NCBI GenBank assembly: GCA_014871385.1
Contig: CM026429.1
Coordinates: 12,809,783-12,873,782, forward strand
DNA from: Ceratodon purpureus
Taxonomy: Eukaryota; Streptophyta; Bryopsida; Pseudoditrichales; Ditrichaceae
Direction of reading: 5' to 3'
Length of the DNA stretch: 64,000 bases
The notes under the pieces are model-generated. The model saw only the letters and a list, made by a program, of their open reading frames with translations, made no database searches and was not told the DNA's origin. Position 1 is the first letter of the stretch, and every line of letters starts with the position of its first letter. Positions 1 through 11,039 of the stretch are shown one piece after another. The position numbers and the translations under genes were made by a program.

Positions 1-1590
1 CTCATTGAAGGCTTGGAGCCTTCTCGGCCCTTGTTCATTTTCAACAATTCAGTCACACTCATGAATTTCCCCACACTCCCCAGGGACTCCCAACCTCAAT
101 TTAACGAAAATGAAGAAGTTCAAAAGCAAAAAAAAAAAAATAAACAAAATTGAATGATGCCGCGGCACTCGTGTCTGCTCCGAAAGCAGACACGGTGCCG
201 ACTCATTCCAATTGGATTAAAGAAGAAAAATATAAAATAAAAATGTGCCTCATTGAAGGCTTGGAGCCTTCTCGGCCCTTGTTCATTTTCAACAATTCAG
301 TCACACTCATGAATTTCCCCACACTCCCCAGGGACTCCCAACCTCAATTTAACGAAAATGAAGAAGTTCAAAAGCAAAAAAAAAAAAATAAACAAAATTG
401 AATGAGGCCGCGGCACTCGTGTCTGCTCCGAAAGCAGACACGGTGCCGACTCATTCCAATTGGATTAAATAAAAAAAAAATAAAAATGTGCCTCATTGAA
501 GGCTTGGAGCGTTCTCGGCCCTTGTTCATTTTCAACAATTCAGTCACACTCATGAATTTCCCCACACTCCCCAGGGACTCCCAACCTCAATTTAACGAAA
601 ATGAAGAAGTTCAAAAGCAAAAAAAAAAAAATAAACAAAATTGAATGATGCCGCGGCACTCGTGTCTGCTCCGAAAGCAGACACGGTGCCGACTCATTCC
701 AATTGGATTAAATTAAAAAAAAATAAAAATGTGCCTCATTGAAGGCTTGGAGCCTTCTCGGCCCTTGTTCATTTTCAACAATTCAGTCACACTCATGAAT
801 TTCCCCACACTCCCCAGGGACTCCCAACCTCAATTTAACGAAAATGAAGAAGTTCAAAAGCAAAAAAAAAAAAATAAACAAAATTGAATGAGGCCGCGGC
901 ACTCGTGTCTGCTCCGAAAGCAGACACGGTGCCGACTCATTCCAATTGGATTAAATAAAAAAAAAATAAAAATGTGCCTCATTGAAGGCTTGGAGCGTTC
1001 TCGGCCCTTGTTCATTTTCAACAATTCAGTCACACTCATGAATTTCCCCACACTCCCCAGGGACTCCCAACCTCAATTTAACGAAAATGAAGAAGTTCAA
1101 AAGCAAAAAAAAAAAAATAAACAAAATTGAATGAGGCCGCGGCACTCGTGTCTGCTCCGAAAGCAGACACGGTGCCAACTCATTCCAATTGGATTAAATA
1201 AAAAATAAATAAAAATGTGCCTCATTGAAGGCTTGGACCCTTCTCGGCCCTTGTTCATTTTCAACAATTCAGTCACACTCATGAATTTCCCCACACTCCC
1301 CAGGGACTCCCAACTTGAATTTATCGAAAATGAAGAAGTTAAAAAGCAAAAAAAAAAAAAAAAAACAAAATTGAATGAGGCCGCGGCACTCGTGTCTGCT
1401 CCGAAAGCAGACACGGTGCCAACTCATTCCAATTGGATTAAAGTAAAAAAAAAAAAAAATGTGCCTCATTGAAGGCTTGGAGCCTTCTCGGCCCTGGTTC
1501 ATTTTCAACAATTCAATCACACTCATGACTTTCCCCACACTCCCCAAGGACTCCCAACTTGAATTTATCGATCATGAAGAAGTAATTTCA
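1..1590. repeat. Satellite array, 243-bp monomer (about 6.5 copies)
   Basis: A shared phrase (atgtgcctcattgaaggc) recurs at 243, 486, 729, 972, 1215 and 1459, so spacing is 243, 243, 243, 243 and 244 bp. Each monomer has a poly(A) run, a GC-rich hairpin and a conserved 90-bp block. Sequence variants alternate: the monomers at 486 and 972 share 'gagcgttctc', while those at 243 and 729 share 'gagccttctc'. The pair starting at 243 therefore matches the pair starting at 729, giving a 486-bp higher-order unit. The array enters from the left edge of the window and its last copy is more diverged. Open frames inside it are repeat artefacts. Confidence 0.95.
411..448. repeat. Hairpin present in every satellite monomer
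   Basis: The arms cggcac + cgtgtctgct (411-416 and 418-427) pair perfectly with agcagacacg + gtgccg (433-448). This gives a 16-bp stem with one bulged T at 417 and a five-base loop ccgaa. The same hairpin lies in the other monomers. The last two copies (from about 1140 and 1384) carry gtgcca, which breaks the outermost pair. Function is unknown. Confidence 0.85.
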
Positions 1591-2060
1591 TAGGGAGATC
1601 GAGTGAGGGAGAGGGATAAGGAGTGAGGGAGAGGGAGAGGGAGAGGGTGAGGGACAGGGAGTGAGGGAGAGGGAGAGGGACAGGGAATGAGGGACAGGGA
1701 GTGAGGGAGAGGGAGAGGGAGTGCGGGACAGGGAGTGAGGGAGAGGGAGAAGGAGAGGGAGTGAGGGAGAGGGAGTGACGGAGAGGGAGAGGGAGTGAGG
1801 GTGAGGGAGAAGAACACTAGAGAGATAGAGAGGGACAGGGATTGACCGCGAGGGAGTGGGAGAGGGAGAGGGACAGGGAGCGACGGCGCGGGAGAGGGAC
1901 AGGGAGAGGGACAGGGAGAGGGACAGGGAGTGACCGCGAGGGAGTGGGACAGGGAGAGGGATAGGGTTTAGGGTGCGAGGGAGTGGGACAGGGAGAGGGA
2001 CAGGGAGTGACCGCGAGGGAGTGGGACAGGGAGAGGGACAGGGAGTAATCGCGAGGGAGA
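1590..2060. repeat. Purine-rich (GGGAGA/GGGACA)n tract
   Basis: This is a nearly pure G/A plus-strand tract built from short units such as gggagaggga, gggacaggga and gggagtgacc, with strong strand asymmetry. It begins at the end of the satellite. The minus-strand reading frames rich in Pro, Ser and Leu across it are consequences of the repeat, not genes. The 2060-2240 stretch after it shows nothing recognisable. Confidence 0.9.
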
Positions 2061-2240
2061 GGGACTCAAGTGAATTCTCAACAATTCGCAGCAAACCAAG
2101 CCTAGCAAACCCACAAGCAATCAACCGACCAAACCAGCGCACTTAGCAAGCAATCCATCCGAAATCACCCAAGCCGAAATTAACAAAGATTCGAATGTAC
2201 CACTTCATTGTACTTGACACCGACACCGAAAGTATCTTAC

Positions 2241-3238
2241 CTCGTCGTCGTCATCTTCGTTGTCGAGGTCGTCCTCGAGGTTGCCGTCGACCTGGTCGTC
2301 GTGCTGCAGTGCGAGCTGCTCCTCGACCTCCACCCCTGCATCCACGGCACCGACTTCCGCCACCTGCTCAACATCACCTTCGGCGCGGGCGCCCGCATTC
2401 TCTCCTCCCAGCGCAGCCATCGCTCTCCCTCCTTCTCCTGCGTCGAGAATACCTTGCCTCGCTCTTCTCGCTTCGAGACGCAGGTGCTCCAACTCGATGC
2501 GATCTCCAACTGCGGAGCCACCAGATTGATCCCCGACCCGTCTCATCCTCTCGGGGCTCTGTGTAAAAATAGCAAACAATTAATTCCATGATTCCTGTGT
2601 GTCAAGTGCCGCGGCCCTCTCAATGAGACTTATGATTCAAATGTGTAAATTGCCGCGGCCCCTCTCAAATAGACTTAGAACGCACCTAACATTCATTACT
2701 TAAACTTTTCAATTACTAACGTTTTACAAAAACACTAGATTTCACAAATAATTCACATCACCGTCGTACTAGAAAGAATATACAGACTTACCTTTTCGGG
2801 GTTTAAATAAAAATCTGATTGAGATTCAGGCTCCCCTGTCGAGAACTCATTGAAGAGAATCGATGGTTGCGGAGACTCTAGTTTCTGACTACAATTAAAG
2901 ACTAATTCTTCCGTCATGGCCTCACGTGCTCCTCTACTTAAATGTACAACCTGTTCCTGCTCGTGATTCTCGACGTCCGTGTTCTCTAATAACTCCTCTT
3001 TCTCCTCTACTATAGAGTCGAGAATGAGTTTGCGAAGGCTACAAAACTTCAAAGCTACAGGCAGATCTCCTCCCCTGCGTTTCACGGGTGCACTCAAATG
3101 GTCACTATTAGAATCTACCTTTTTACGTGATGCTCTCCTCTTTCTAGCTCTTCTATTTGTAAAATCAGTGCTTCCAGGTTTCCTTCTCTGTTTAGGAGTA
3201 ACATAAGTGGAGGGAGATGGCCCTCCACTCTGCTTCAT
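2241..3238 (-). CDS. Unknown two-exon (or longer) gene, 3' end not found
   Basis: Two minus-strand reading frames are joined by canonical splice sites. Exon 1 runs from ATG 3238 to 2792 and is followed by GTAAGT. Exon 2 starts at 2558 after a TTTTTACACAG acceptor. Both boundaries are in phase 0, so the frame continues. Exon 2 ends at 2241 before another donor (GTAAGATA), so at least one further exon should lie at lower coordinates, inside or beyond the repeats. The N-terminal part is very basic (Arg/Lys clusters around KQRRKPG and RRARKRRASRKK). The exon-2 product ends in a run of Asp/Glu. No domain is recognised. It may be a transposon accessory or DNA-binding protein. The intron of 233 bp is plausible. 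The splice model is inference from sequence only. Confidence 0.45.
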
Positions 3239-3259
3239 GTGTCTAACCAAAGGAAGGAC

Positions 3260-3945
3260 TCTCTCACAAAAAGACTTTCATGAAAACCTCTCCCTGCTTA
3301 AATACCTCTTACGTACAACTATTCTCCTAGAACCCTAAGTTGATATACAATCTCAGCAACTGACAGATTGTCTGCCTACTTTATATTAAGAATATCAAAA
3401 ACAATTTTTAATTGAAGCTAGATTTAAAATATCAACCTTTATTTATAAGGAATAAATTTAAGTGCACTCTAAATTGAAAGATTTGATATCAAGTACTTTA
3501 ATCATGCTCCTTTTTATAATCATTGTTTTAAATGTAGAATTAAAATGACGGCTCATTCTAATCTTATAATACATCATGTTAAATAGAATCCGCATCACGA
3601 TTCAAATTGTCAAAGTATAGTTCTAAAATTCTTGACCTCATATACTTAGACCTGCAAAAATTGAGGAACCCTAACACTGCATAAAATATAGAATTTGAAT
3701 AAATCATATGCGTGCATTAGTCCTATAAATATATAACTAATGCATGAATTTGATTAATTCAAATTCTATATATTTATTGTTTTAAATGCAGAAGGAATAG
3801 ACGGCTCTTTTTAATCCAATCACACCCCATAAAAAAAAGAATCTGCTCCACCGTTGAAATACGCGAAGCAATATTCTAAAAATCTTACTACATATTTATG
3901 GGCCTGCAAAAAGCAACATCATAATTAGTTAGCGCCGTCTCTCTT
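3260..3945. repeat. AT-rich non-coding stretch with a degenerate direct repeat
   Basis: No gene is seen. Two imperfect copies of about 140 bp lie at 3521-3670 and 3776-3915. They share the ordered blocks attgttttaaatg, gacggctc, a run of aatc, tattctaaaa or agttctaaaa, and a closing cctgcaaaaa. They may be decayed terminal or promoter-proximal repeats of the adjacent MULE-like gene. Confidence 0.55.
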
Positions 3946-4128
3946 TAATCATACATTCGTTACGTAGCAGAATGAATCATTACCTAGTCGTCCACATGGA
4001 CATTCCAATTTGAATAAAATGATCAACAGCGATGCATCATTCCTCTCACTTCGCTCTCGCGATACTGCTTTGCTAGTACACTCACTCTTCTTCCTTCTTC
4101 CTCTAGTATATTTGAGTTGCCTGCGAAT

Positions 4129-7100
4129 ATGGGGATGGTCTGTCTGTACGCCCAAGGCATGGGCATCCCTCTTAGGTTTCGCGTAGATGACGATGGTCTA
4201 GCTACGGTGTCCTCTCTTCGCCTCAGTCTCAGATTCCATTTTCGTGAGGATTCCATCAGTATAGAGGAGGAGATCTTTGATGACGTTACTGCCGAGGTTA
4301 CCCACACCCTCGGGCAACCTTCAGTGAGAGATGAGAACAACATGTTGCAGTGGAGACTCCTCCCTGGATCCTATAGAGTCTACGGTCTTACTGATTCTCT
4401 TATGGCTGCATCCACTGAGATCCTCACCCCCCGTCGCTCTTCTACTTGCACAATTCAGACTCCCTTACCTCGTGATGTCAAAGTCAAAGTCGAGCCTGGT
4501 ACCGAGACTTCAGATGTAGAGAAACCTCCTCCGACCGTCATATCTCTCTCTTCTGATGACGAAGTCAGTCCCGTGAAGTTGGTGCCTAAGGTCCACGCAG
4601 ATGCTCCTCCTTCCAATGTGTCTCCTCCATTGTCCCAGGTCACAGTTAGCATTGTTCCGCTCCTTAAAGAGATTGCTAAGACGCGTGGGTCCAAAAACAT
4701 TTTGAAGAAGATAGACTATTCCACTATTAGTCACGAGAGAGTAGAGTACTTGCCTGCGAAGTTTGATGGTCCGGTTCTTTTTGAGTTGCCCCCAGCTGCT
4801 GCAGGTTCCTCTAAGCTCGCCGCCAAGTCTATGCAGGGAATGGACAAACGATACGACGGACACTTGTGGACCAAGACCATCACAACAAACATCAAAAACG
4901 ACTTCGGACTCTCTTTTCGAAGTTCCACCTGCGTCGGATGGCTCCGGTGCAACAACCAGGAGTGTGACTTTCTGAAGCGTGTTCCCAAGATCTTCGAGGT
5001 CAACGAGACTGAGTTCGAAGGCTGTACCCTGCAAGCTTTTGTCATGGACCAGCCTCCTCCATCTGACTCCACGCTAGTGTGCAAGGTATGTAAAGAACCT
5101 CCATCATGTGTAGCTACATGCGAGGCTAAGATTTATTACGTTGTGGGCAAACCGAATCAGACTAGAGCGTGTATTCACATAGGAACACATGATCATCCAG
5201 TGAAAGTTGGAGACTACAGAGACTCTAAAGCAGAGATTAGTAGCTTAATAGAAGAGCAGGTAGAGATGAACAACAAAGCAACGAAGAGCGCCGCTGTCCT
5301 GGAGGCGAGCAAACTCCTCATCGGGAGCTACCTTCTACAGCCCGAGGATGCACCACCGAGGAAGCTGACGATGGAGGAGCTGGTTCCTGTTTTGGATCGA
5401 TGCAAAGACATGGCGTCGCCCAACATCCGCAACAAAGTTGCCACCTTCAAAAAATTCGTAAGGTACGGAATCATGGACGGTATCACCAAGCTCCGTGGTA
5501 ACAGTCTCTGGGCGTATGTCCAGGAGAATAGGTTTCCTGGTCAGGGATCGATGCGTGACAAAGTCTTTGTCTTCAAGATGTCGGAGGTCGGGCCGGGCAG
5601 TGGTGTCGACTTGGTCAGCCGTATGCAAGCTGGTGGCGATTTGGAGAACGCATGGATCATGTTCGACCATGTCAAACGCGTCAAAGATTGGTCGACGATG
5701 GCGTGCCATGTGTACGACGCCACCTACTGCCGCGTCATGACAATCGCCACTTGCGACATGCAGTCCGAGGACACGGACGCCTAGCTCGTCTTCTGGAAAA
5801 ACCTGAACCTGGTCATGGAGATCAATGGCGTTGCAGCGCCGAACTTCAAGGGGTTCATGGCGGATAACGCACAGGCCAATTGGAATGCAGTGCGGATCCT
5901 TTACGGCAATGGCAACAAAGAGGACCCGATGGAGGACCGGGAGAGGTCGTGCTTGTTCCACTGGACTCAGAACATGGTGGCGTATACACAGAAGCACTTC
6001 CCCGAAGAACTCTGGGAACAGCACAAGAAGATGTGCACTCAGTACAAGAATGCGACCAGCATGGCAGAGGCGGAAACTCTGTACCACGCGTTGCGAGCAT
6101 GGTGGGCATCCACCGGGGTCGTTGGCGAGAGCGGGCTCATCAAACTCGATCAGTGGCTGTCATTCTGGCACCACCGCTTCCGCCAGTGGGGGGGATTCAT
6201 GACCGAGGTATTCTCTCTGCACTCTGTTTTGATGTTTTTCATACTGGTTTCCTAGCCCTAACCTACAAAAGTCTAATCCGTGAATCTAACGGCACCTACT
6301 GTCAAACGTGCAGAAATTCACAAAAGAAGAACTCACAGAGATGCCTACCTGTAACCTCGCCGAAACAGTTCACAACAAGTGGCTCCAAGCTTCAGGAAAC
6401 AACGGGAACGACCTCTACGTTGCTACCGTGGACGATTTCGTTCGGGCATTTCTACAGGTTGTCAACTACTACCAGTTCCTCAAAGGTGACGTCGGCGGAA
6501 CAGGACCATCTAAGAAGGAACTCAGGCTTCGGATGGCTGAACGCAACGCGAAGAAATGGGGAAATCCTACACTGCTCGACAAGCCCATGCTCGATATGCC
6601 AGGCGCGGATGAGTTCTGCACCCGTCAGCCTATCATGCCTGGAGCGGAAGTCTTCGGTTCACAGAAGCGAAAAGCCGACGTCCTTATCGGAGCTGACGAG
6701 GAGTCTCATTGCCCGGATAAGACCAACTTCTCACGCCCAAGAGGCCCAAGACGTGCCGTCAGGGCTCGCCCTATGCAGATGCCCGTTATTGTGGAAGACG
6801 ACTCCGAACCCGACACCGAGGTACAATGTACGCAACCTCCTTCCCAGGAAGTTGATTCCTCTTTACCTTCACCTGTGAACAAGGGCGGCATTCGCCATGT
6901 CAACGCGGTTGAAGAAACCAAGGTGGACGTGAAGGAGTGGCACATTTCGAGACTTCACAAACTTTCAGCGAAGTGCTGCTGGGCCCAAAGAGCTGAAACG
7001 AAGAAGAAGTGCACTGAGAGAATCGTCAGGGGGCCCCATTGCACAGCTGCACCGACCTACAGTGGGCTCTGGACTAACTATCGCAGGAACCTAGTGGAGA

Positions 7101-7807
7101 AGACTGAGTTCTTCTTCTGCTCCGACGATATTGAACGCTGCGTGAAAGGCTCTAAGCGCAAGTGGGTAGCACACTACTCAAAGGACCAGGAATTCCCCTC
7201 CATTCCTGAGGTCTGGCCAGTGAAACTAGGTACTAACCTAAAACTTACTGAGATTCTTGCCCTCGAAGCAGCGGGCTTTCAACTTCCGCAGAAGAAACCG
7301 GTCTCCCCAAGACGCCTCTTCTCCTCTGCCCCGCCTCCTGCAAATCTCATCTCAGTGCCAGTCCCTGCAGACGCTGACCGCTACCCTGGGAAGAGAGACG
7401 GCAAGATGGTGAAGCGCACTGCCACTCGTCCCAATCAAGCGCAGCGACTCTCCATGGGCTCCTCCGAATCTCTTAAAGCGCGCCTCCGTTCCGTCACCAT
7501 GATACCTGAGCCGGGCCACGGTTGCATCATTGGGCTGGATTCGGGCGTCGCTCCACACATCACACGGTACCAGATTACCATCAGTTCTTACCCTGGTTGC
7601 ACTTGCCCAGCATTCAAGAAGACAATGACTACGTTCCGTGGGAAGACTCAGTTCACGTATTGTAAGCACCTATACTACATATTCTTGAAGGTCTGCAACC
7701 GTGATCCCAAAGCGGAGCTTTTCATCCATGCGCCTACCTTCAGCTTCAACGAGGTCAAGCTGCTCTTAGAGAGTGGAATCTTGCGTCACCCCTTGGCGAA
7801 GAAGTAG
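4129..7807 (+). pseudogene. MULE-type transposase (mudrA-like), one nonsense codon
   Basis: This is a Mutator-like DDE transposase in two exons. Exon 1 is 4129-6207 and the donor follows GAG. Exon 2 is 6314-7807 after CAAACGTGCAG; both boundaries are phase 0. The N-terminal third is low-complexity, with a Val-Ile-Ser-Leu plus acidic patch near nt 4540. A Cys/His cluster follows (CNNQEC, CKVC, GTHDHP at 4949-5210), as in the zinc-binding domain ahead of MULE catalytic cores. The catalytic region has VYDATYCRVMTIATCDMQ (from about 5707) and FMADNAQANW (from about 5857). The C-terminus has a SWIM finger, CTCPAF...YCKH (7600-7670). The in-frame TAG at 5782-5784 lies in the core and the same frame resumes at once; a single CAG-to-TAG change would explain it. 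Without it the product would be about 1,190 residues. ATG 4129 is the first in-frame ATG; the frame is open slightly upstream. Confidence 0.88.
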
Positions 7808-8061
7808 GTAGCCCTCCTACTTTAGAACTTCCATTTCCACAATGGCCATTTGTCACGTAGTGAATGATTTTAGTAATATACCATGTACTAAGTCAGCTAT
7901 TGAGAAGCTGTATTGACTTTTTCATTATATTCAAGGCTTTGGCGTTCACATTGATTGCATTCTATTTCAATACATTGTATCTTGAAGAAGTGCACTATAT
8001 ACCTCGTATCCCCTGACATGTACCCTTTATTAAGGCAAACATATACTTGTTATTAGATGTC

Positions 8062-8514
8062 CTAATCTTCGAACCTAACACGTTTAGGGTTGCCCACTAC
8101 ACTATCAGCAGGACTGCCAGCCGCTGACTGTACTACAGGACAAACTACATTCGCATTCACTTTCGTTCCCACACTTGGCAAATGTCCTTGGTATGATCGT
8201 TTCAGCAATGGCCCACCTCCCCGCCTCCGATTAACTGATTCCCTGGAATAGGTTCCCCTTGGGATCTTTCCAACCCTCGAGTATGCATGTGGTTGCAAAG
8301 GCACATCTGTGTCCTTCTCTATCACTATGATTTCATCCGAATTTTCTGAACGTGGGGGGTCAGCTCTTACATCCGGTTGTACCGCAACATCCGATGTCGA
8401 CGGACGCCCTTGGCTGTTGGCCATCACCTCTTCTTCGTCCTCCACCTCAACATATGGTTGAAATGGACAAACATCGTCAGCGAGTGAAACAACAATATCT
8501 CTGACGTCTTCCAT
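8062..8514 (-). CDS. Small acidic/basic protein convergent with the MULE gene
   Basis: A 150-residue frame runs from ATG 8514 to the stop at 8062, tail to tail with the transposase, which ends at 7807. The N-terminal half is acidic (VEVEDEEEV). It contains EIIVIEKDTD, a good match to a SUMO-interacting motif (hydrophobic quartet followed by acids). The C-terminal half is basic (NRRRGGG) and ends NPKRVRFED. No family is recognised. The convergent position recalls the second gene of MuDR-like elements, but similarity to mudrB is not visible. The composition is unlike the AT-rich flanks, which supports real coding. It could also be one exon of a longer gene. Confidence 0.5.
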   Translation of the reverse strand: MEDVRDIVVSLADDVCPFQPYVEVEDEEEVMANSQGRPSTSDVAVQPDVRADPPRSENSDEIIVIEKDTDVPLQPHAYSRVGKIPRGTYSRESVNRRRGGGPLLKRSYQGHLPSVGTKVNANVVCPVVQSAAGSPADSVVGNPKRVRFED

Positions 8515-8519
8515 AGCTG

Positions 8520-9420
8520 CTGTCCCGCACTACGGAAAAGAGCTTCACATAACACCAATACAAAAGAGGCAGAGACATTCCCTACTCTTATCTTAAATAT
8601 CCCTGAAGAAGATGCTTGGCGCCCTTGAAAATCGGCTATTCATTCATTTAAAAGTTGTCATCCTCCTAAACCGAATGGAAAAAGATGAAGGTTTAGCAGA
8701 GGTCATTTAGCATTTGAATTTTTCTTTAAAAATTAAAGAATGAAAAAAAAAAAAAAAAAAATTTAAAAAAAAAAAACATTTATATAAATTGAAATTAAAA
8801 AGATTAAAGAAAATAATAGCAATATTTAAAATGAAGGTTGAAATAATATGAAGGAGATCAACAAATTGTATGTGAAAATAAAATGATTGTGAAAATAAAA
8901 TGAAGGAGAGAATCAAATGCAAGGAGGCTTTTGACCCCTCTAACAAGATAGATAGAATAAAGAAAATTTTATAAAAAATACAAAACATATTTCAAAAAAA
9001 TTTAAAAAAAAAAAAAAAAAAAAAGGAGAAAGGCATGTAGACTATAGTGGATGAATTCTAGCAATGTTATGAAATTAAATGTTACTTGATCCCTGTTCAC
9101 AGGTTCAATACCAAAACATTTTAAGTAGTAATTTGCATATAAATTTAAGGAGATAAGGGGAATTACTGTATGCCTGAACTAGTTAGAAGGAGCTGGAGCA
9201 TAGTAATTGGTGCACGTTAAAAAATTAATCACCAAGAAAGGAGAATATGAACTACAAATTCAATGAAAATACTGTAATTAGTCCACGGTTATAGGGTCAA
9301 TTAAGTTACTAAAATTAGTAACTTTCCAAAAATATACTAAGTATATTCGAATCTTCTAATTTTATATTTTATTTTTAGTAAAAAAAGTGCTATTTTAAGG
9401 TTCTGTCCCCCATTCTGTGC
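8520..9420. other. AT-rich intergenic stretch, no gene seen
   Basis: The region is dominated by poly(A) and poly(T) runs (8743-8776, 9000-9023) and AT-rich sequence. The long minus-strand frame here is poly-Phe/Ile low complexity and is not credible as a gene. No terminal repeats were identified. Confidence 0.6.
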
Positions 9421-9493
9421 TCTCCGCTCTCCAAATCTGCGCTCACCGCTCTCCGCTCTGCGCTCTCCGCTCACGTACAAGCTTCCCTCCATT

Positions 9494-11030
9494 TTTCAGC
9501 CCAAATGGCATGACGACCTTGACATAAGCACCCCACTCTATGATGAAGGCCATCTTGGGTCGATCGGCTGGATGGATTCGGACCTGGTGGTAACCAGAAA
9601 AACAGTCCAGGAATGAGTAGGCCTCATGTCCGATGACCGTATCAAGTACCTCGTCCGTGAAGGGCGGCGGATACGGGTCCTTCTTAGTGGCGGCGTTGAG
9701 GCGACAAAAGTCGACACAAATGCGGAGCTTGCCGTTCTTCTTGGGGACCACTACGATGGGCGACAGCCAGGTCGCCTGGTCGATGGGTGCTATGAACCCT
9801 GCAGTCAGAAGTCGCTCTAGGTCGTCTTTGACTGCCTGCGCGTAGTTTGGGTTCATGCGGTACCTGGCCTGGTGACTAGGCGATATGGTCGGGTCGAGGT
9901 CGATCCTGTGAGTCGCTATATGCTCTGGTATGCCCTGCAGGTCCTTGTACGAAAATGCAAAGATGTCGACATACTCCCTGAACAGCGACTCCGCACCTCG
10001 TCTGAGATCCGGGCTCAGGAACTGGCGTTCAACTTCAACAGCTTTGGGTCGGTAGGGGTACCGACATTGACTAGGTCGAGTCGATCGTCCTCATTATGGT
10101 TCCAATGGACAATGTCCATGTACTCGAGCTTCTGCTGGATGGGTGTCTCGTCCAGAGGCATTGATCCCGGCGTATGAGGAATCTCGAGGTGTGGTGGGCG
10201 GGACGACTCGAAGAGTGGCTGCTCGTCCTTTGGGTCGACTGGGGAGTCGACTGTCATTAGGTGCAAAATGGGGTCAAAATAAGGCCGTCTAAGCCTGCCC
10301 TTTCTAGGTGAACTCCCTACTTTGGGCACCTCTGCCGCTGGCAGCGGATGCCAGAGTTGCTGCCCGCACAGAACTGCGTGGCGCACTCACAACAAAGGTC
10401 CTCGGAATATTAGTTGAGACATGAATGCCTCGGCTCGGGCTTTGGTCCCAAGTGGGCAGGTTGTGTCAGCCCGACACTGTAGCTTGTGCCCTCCACACGC
10501 CTCGCTCGGAGGTCATTGGTTCGAGCCCCCGTGGCGGTTGCTGGCACCACGGTGGCACAGGACGTGCCACGTCAAAAAGTACGCGGGCAGCGCCTGTTTT
10601 TTTCTCTCACGTGCCGCTTACACGGCCTTTTCGTGACCCGATTTTGCACCTAATGTGGGTCGACTGGGGAGTCGACTGTCGGGTCGACTGTTGAGTCGAT
10701 TGTTGGGTCGACTGTCGGTTGGACGGGCGCGGCGATCGCAGACGCTACTGGTCGGTCGACTGGTGCTGGGGAATCGACCTTGGTCTCGGCTGGTCGACGA
10801 ATCGTAAGGTCTACTGCCAGCTGATCCTAGTCGAGGGTACCGACCGGGTGAATGTCGGGATCGGATGCCAGAAGAGTAGCCTCCTCTTCGTCCGTTAATC
10901 CTTCGACGAAGTTGTAGCAGACCAAGGCATGTGGTGTGACTGTGTCGTACCCCAACTCTCGGTTGATCTGGACAGTCTTAACTGTCCCGTTGCCCATAAT
11001 CTGGATCTGGTTGTTGCCCAGGAGTGTACA
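9494..11030 (-). pseudogene. Ty3/gypsy pol fragment (protease end to mid reverse transcriptase)
   Basis: Read on the minus strand, the fragment begins near 11030 with NNQIQIMGNGTVKT. It passes LVCYNFVEGLTDEEEA (about 10930), then FREYVDIFAFSYKDLQGIP (about 9960). It reaches the RT block from MNPNYAQAVKDDLERLL (9856) through WLSPIVVVPKKNGKLRIC and MPFGLKN (about 9494), where homology stops abruptly. The same ordered blocks occur in element D (34750-35750), so the two belong to one lineage. The copy is dead: there is an internal TAG just after the VGTLD block, the frame changes near 10010, it carries a 391-bp insertion, and both ends are truncated. Confidence 0.85.
10260..10650. mobile_element. 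391-bp TIR element with TA target duplication
   Basis: The left end GGTGCAAAATGGGGTC (10260-10275) is mirrored at the right end by GACCCGATTTTGCACC (10635-10650) with one mismatch. TA lies directly outside both ends (10258-10259 and 10651-10652). It sits inside the gypsy fragment, so it inserted later. The interior is GC-rich. At about 10519-10529 it contains ggttcgagccc, which fits a tRNA-gene B-box, with an A-box-like tagcttgtgcc about 50 bp upstream. It encodes no protein, so it is a non-autonomous, MITE-like element; the superfamily is unresolved. Confidence 0.7.
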
Positions 11031-11039
11031 TATGCGGGC

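Noticed and set aside
150-1547. Several open frames of 60-105 codons on both strands
   Set aside because: They repeat with the 243-bp satellite and differ only where monomers differ; no codon bias or domain.
1572-2142. Minus-strand frame of 184 codons rich in Pro, Ser and Leu
   Set aside because: It is the reverse of a purine-rich simple repeat.
8707-8988. 93-codon minus-strand frame rich in Phe and Ile
   Set aside because: AT-rich low-complexity sequence with poly(A) runs; no support as a gene.
10438-10560. A functional tRNA gene
   Set aside because: Only a B-box and a weak A-box are present; I could not form a full cloverleaf, so it is listed only as a feature of the TIR element.
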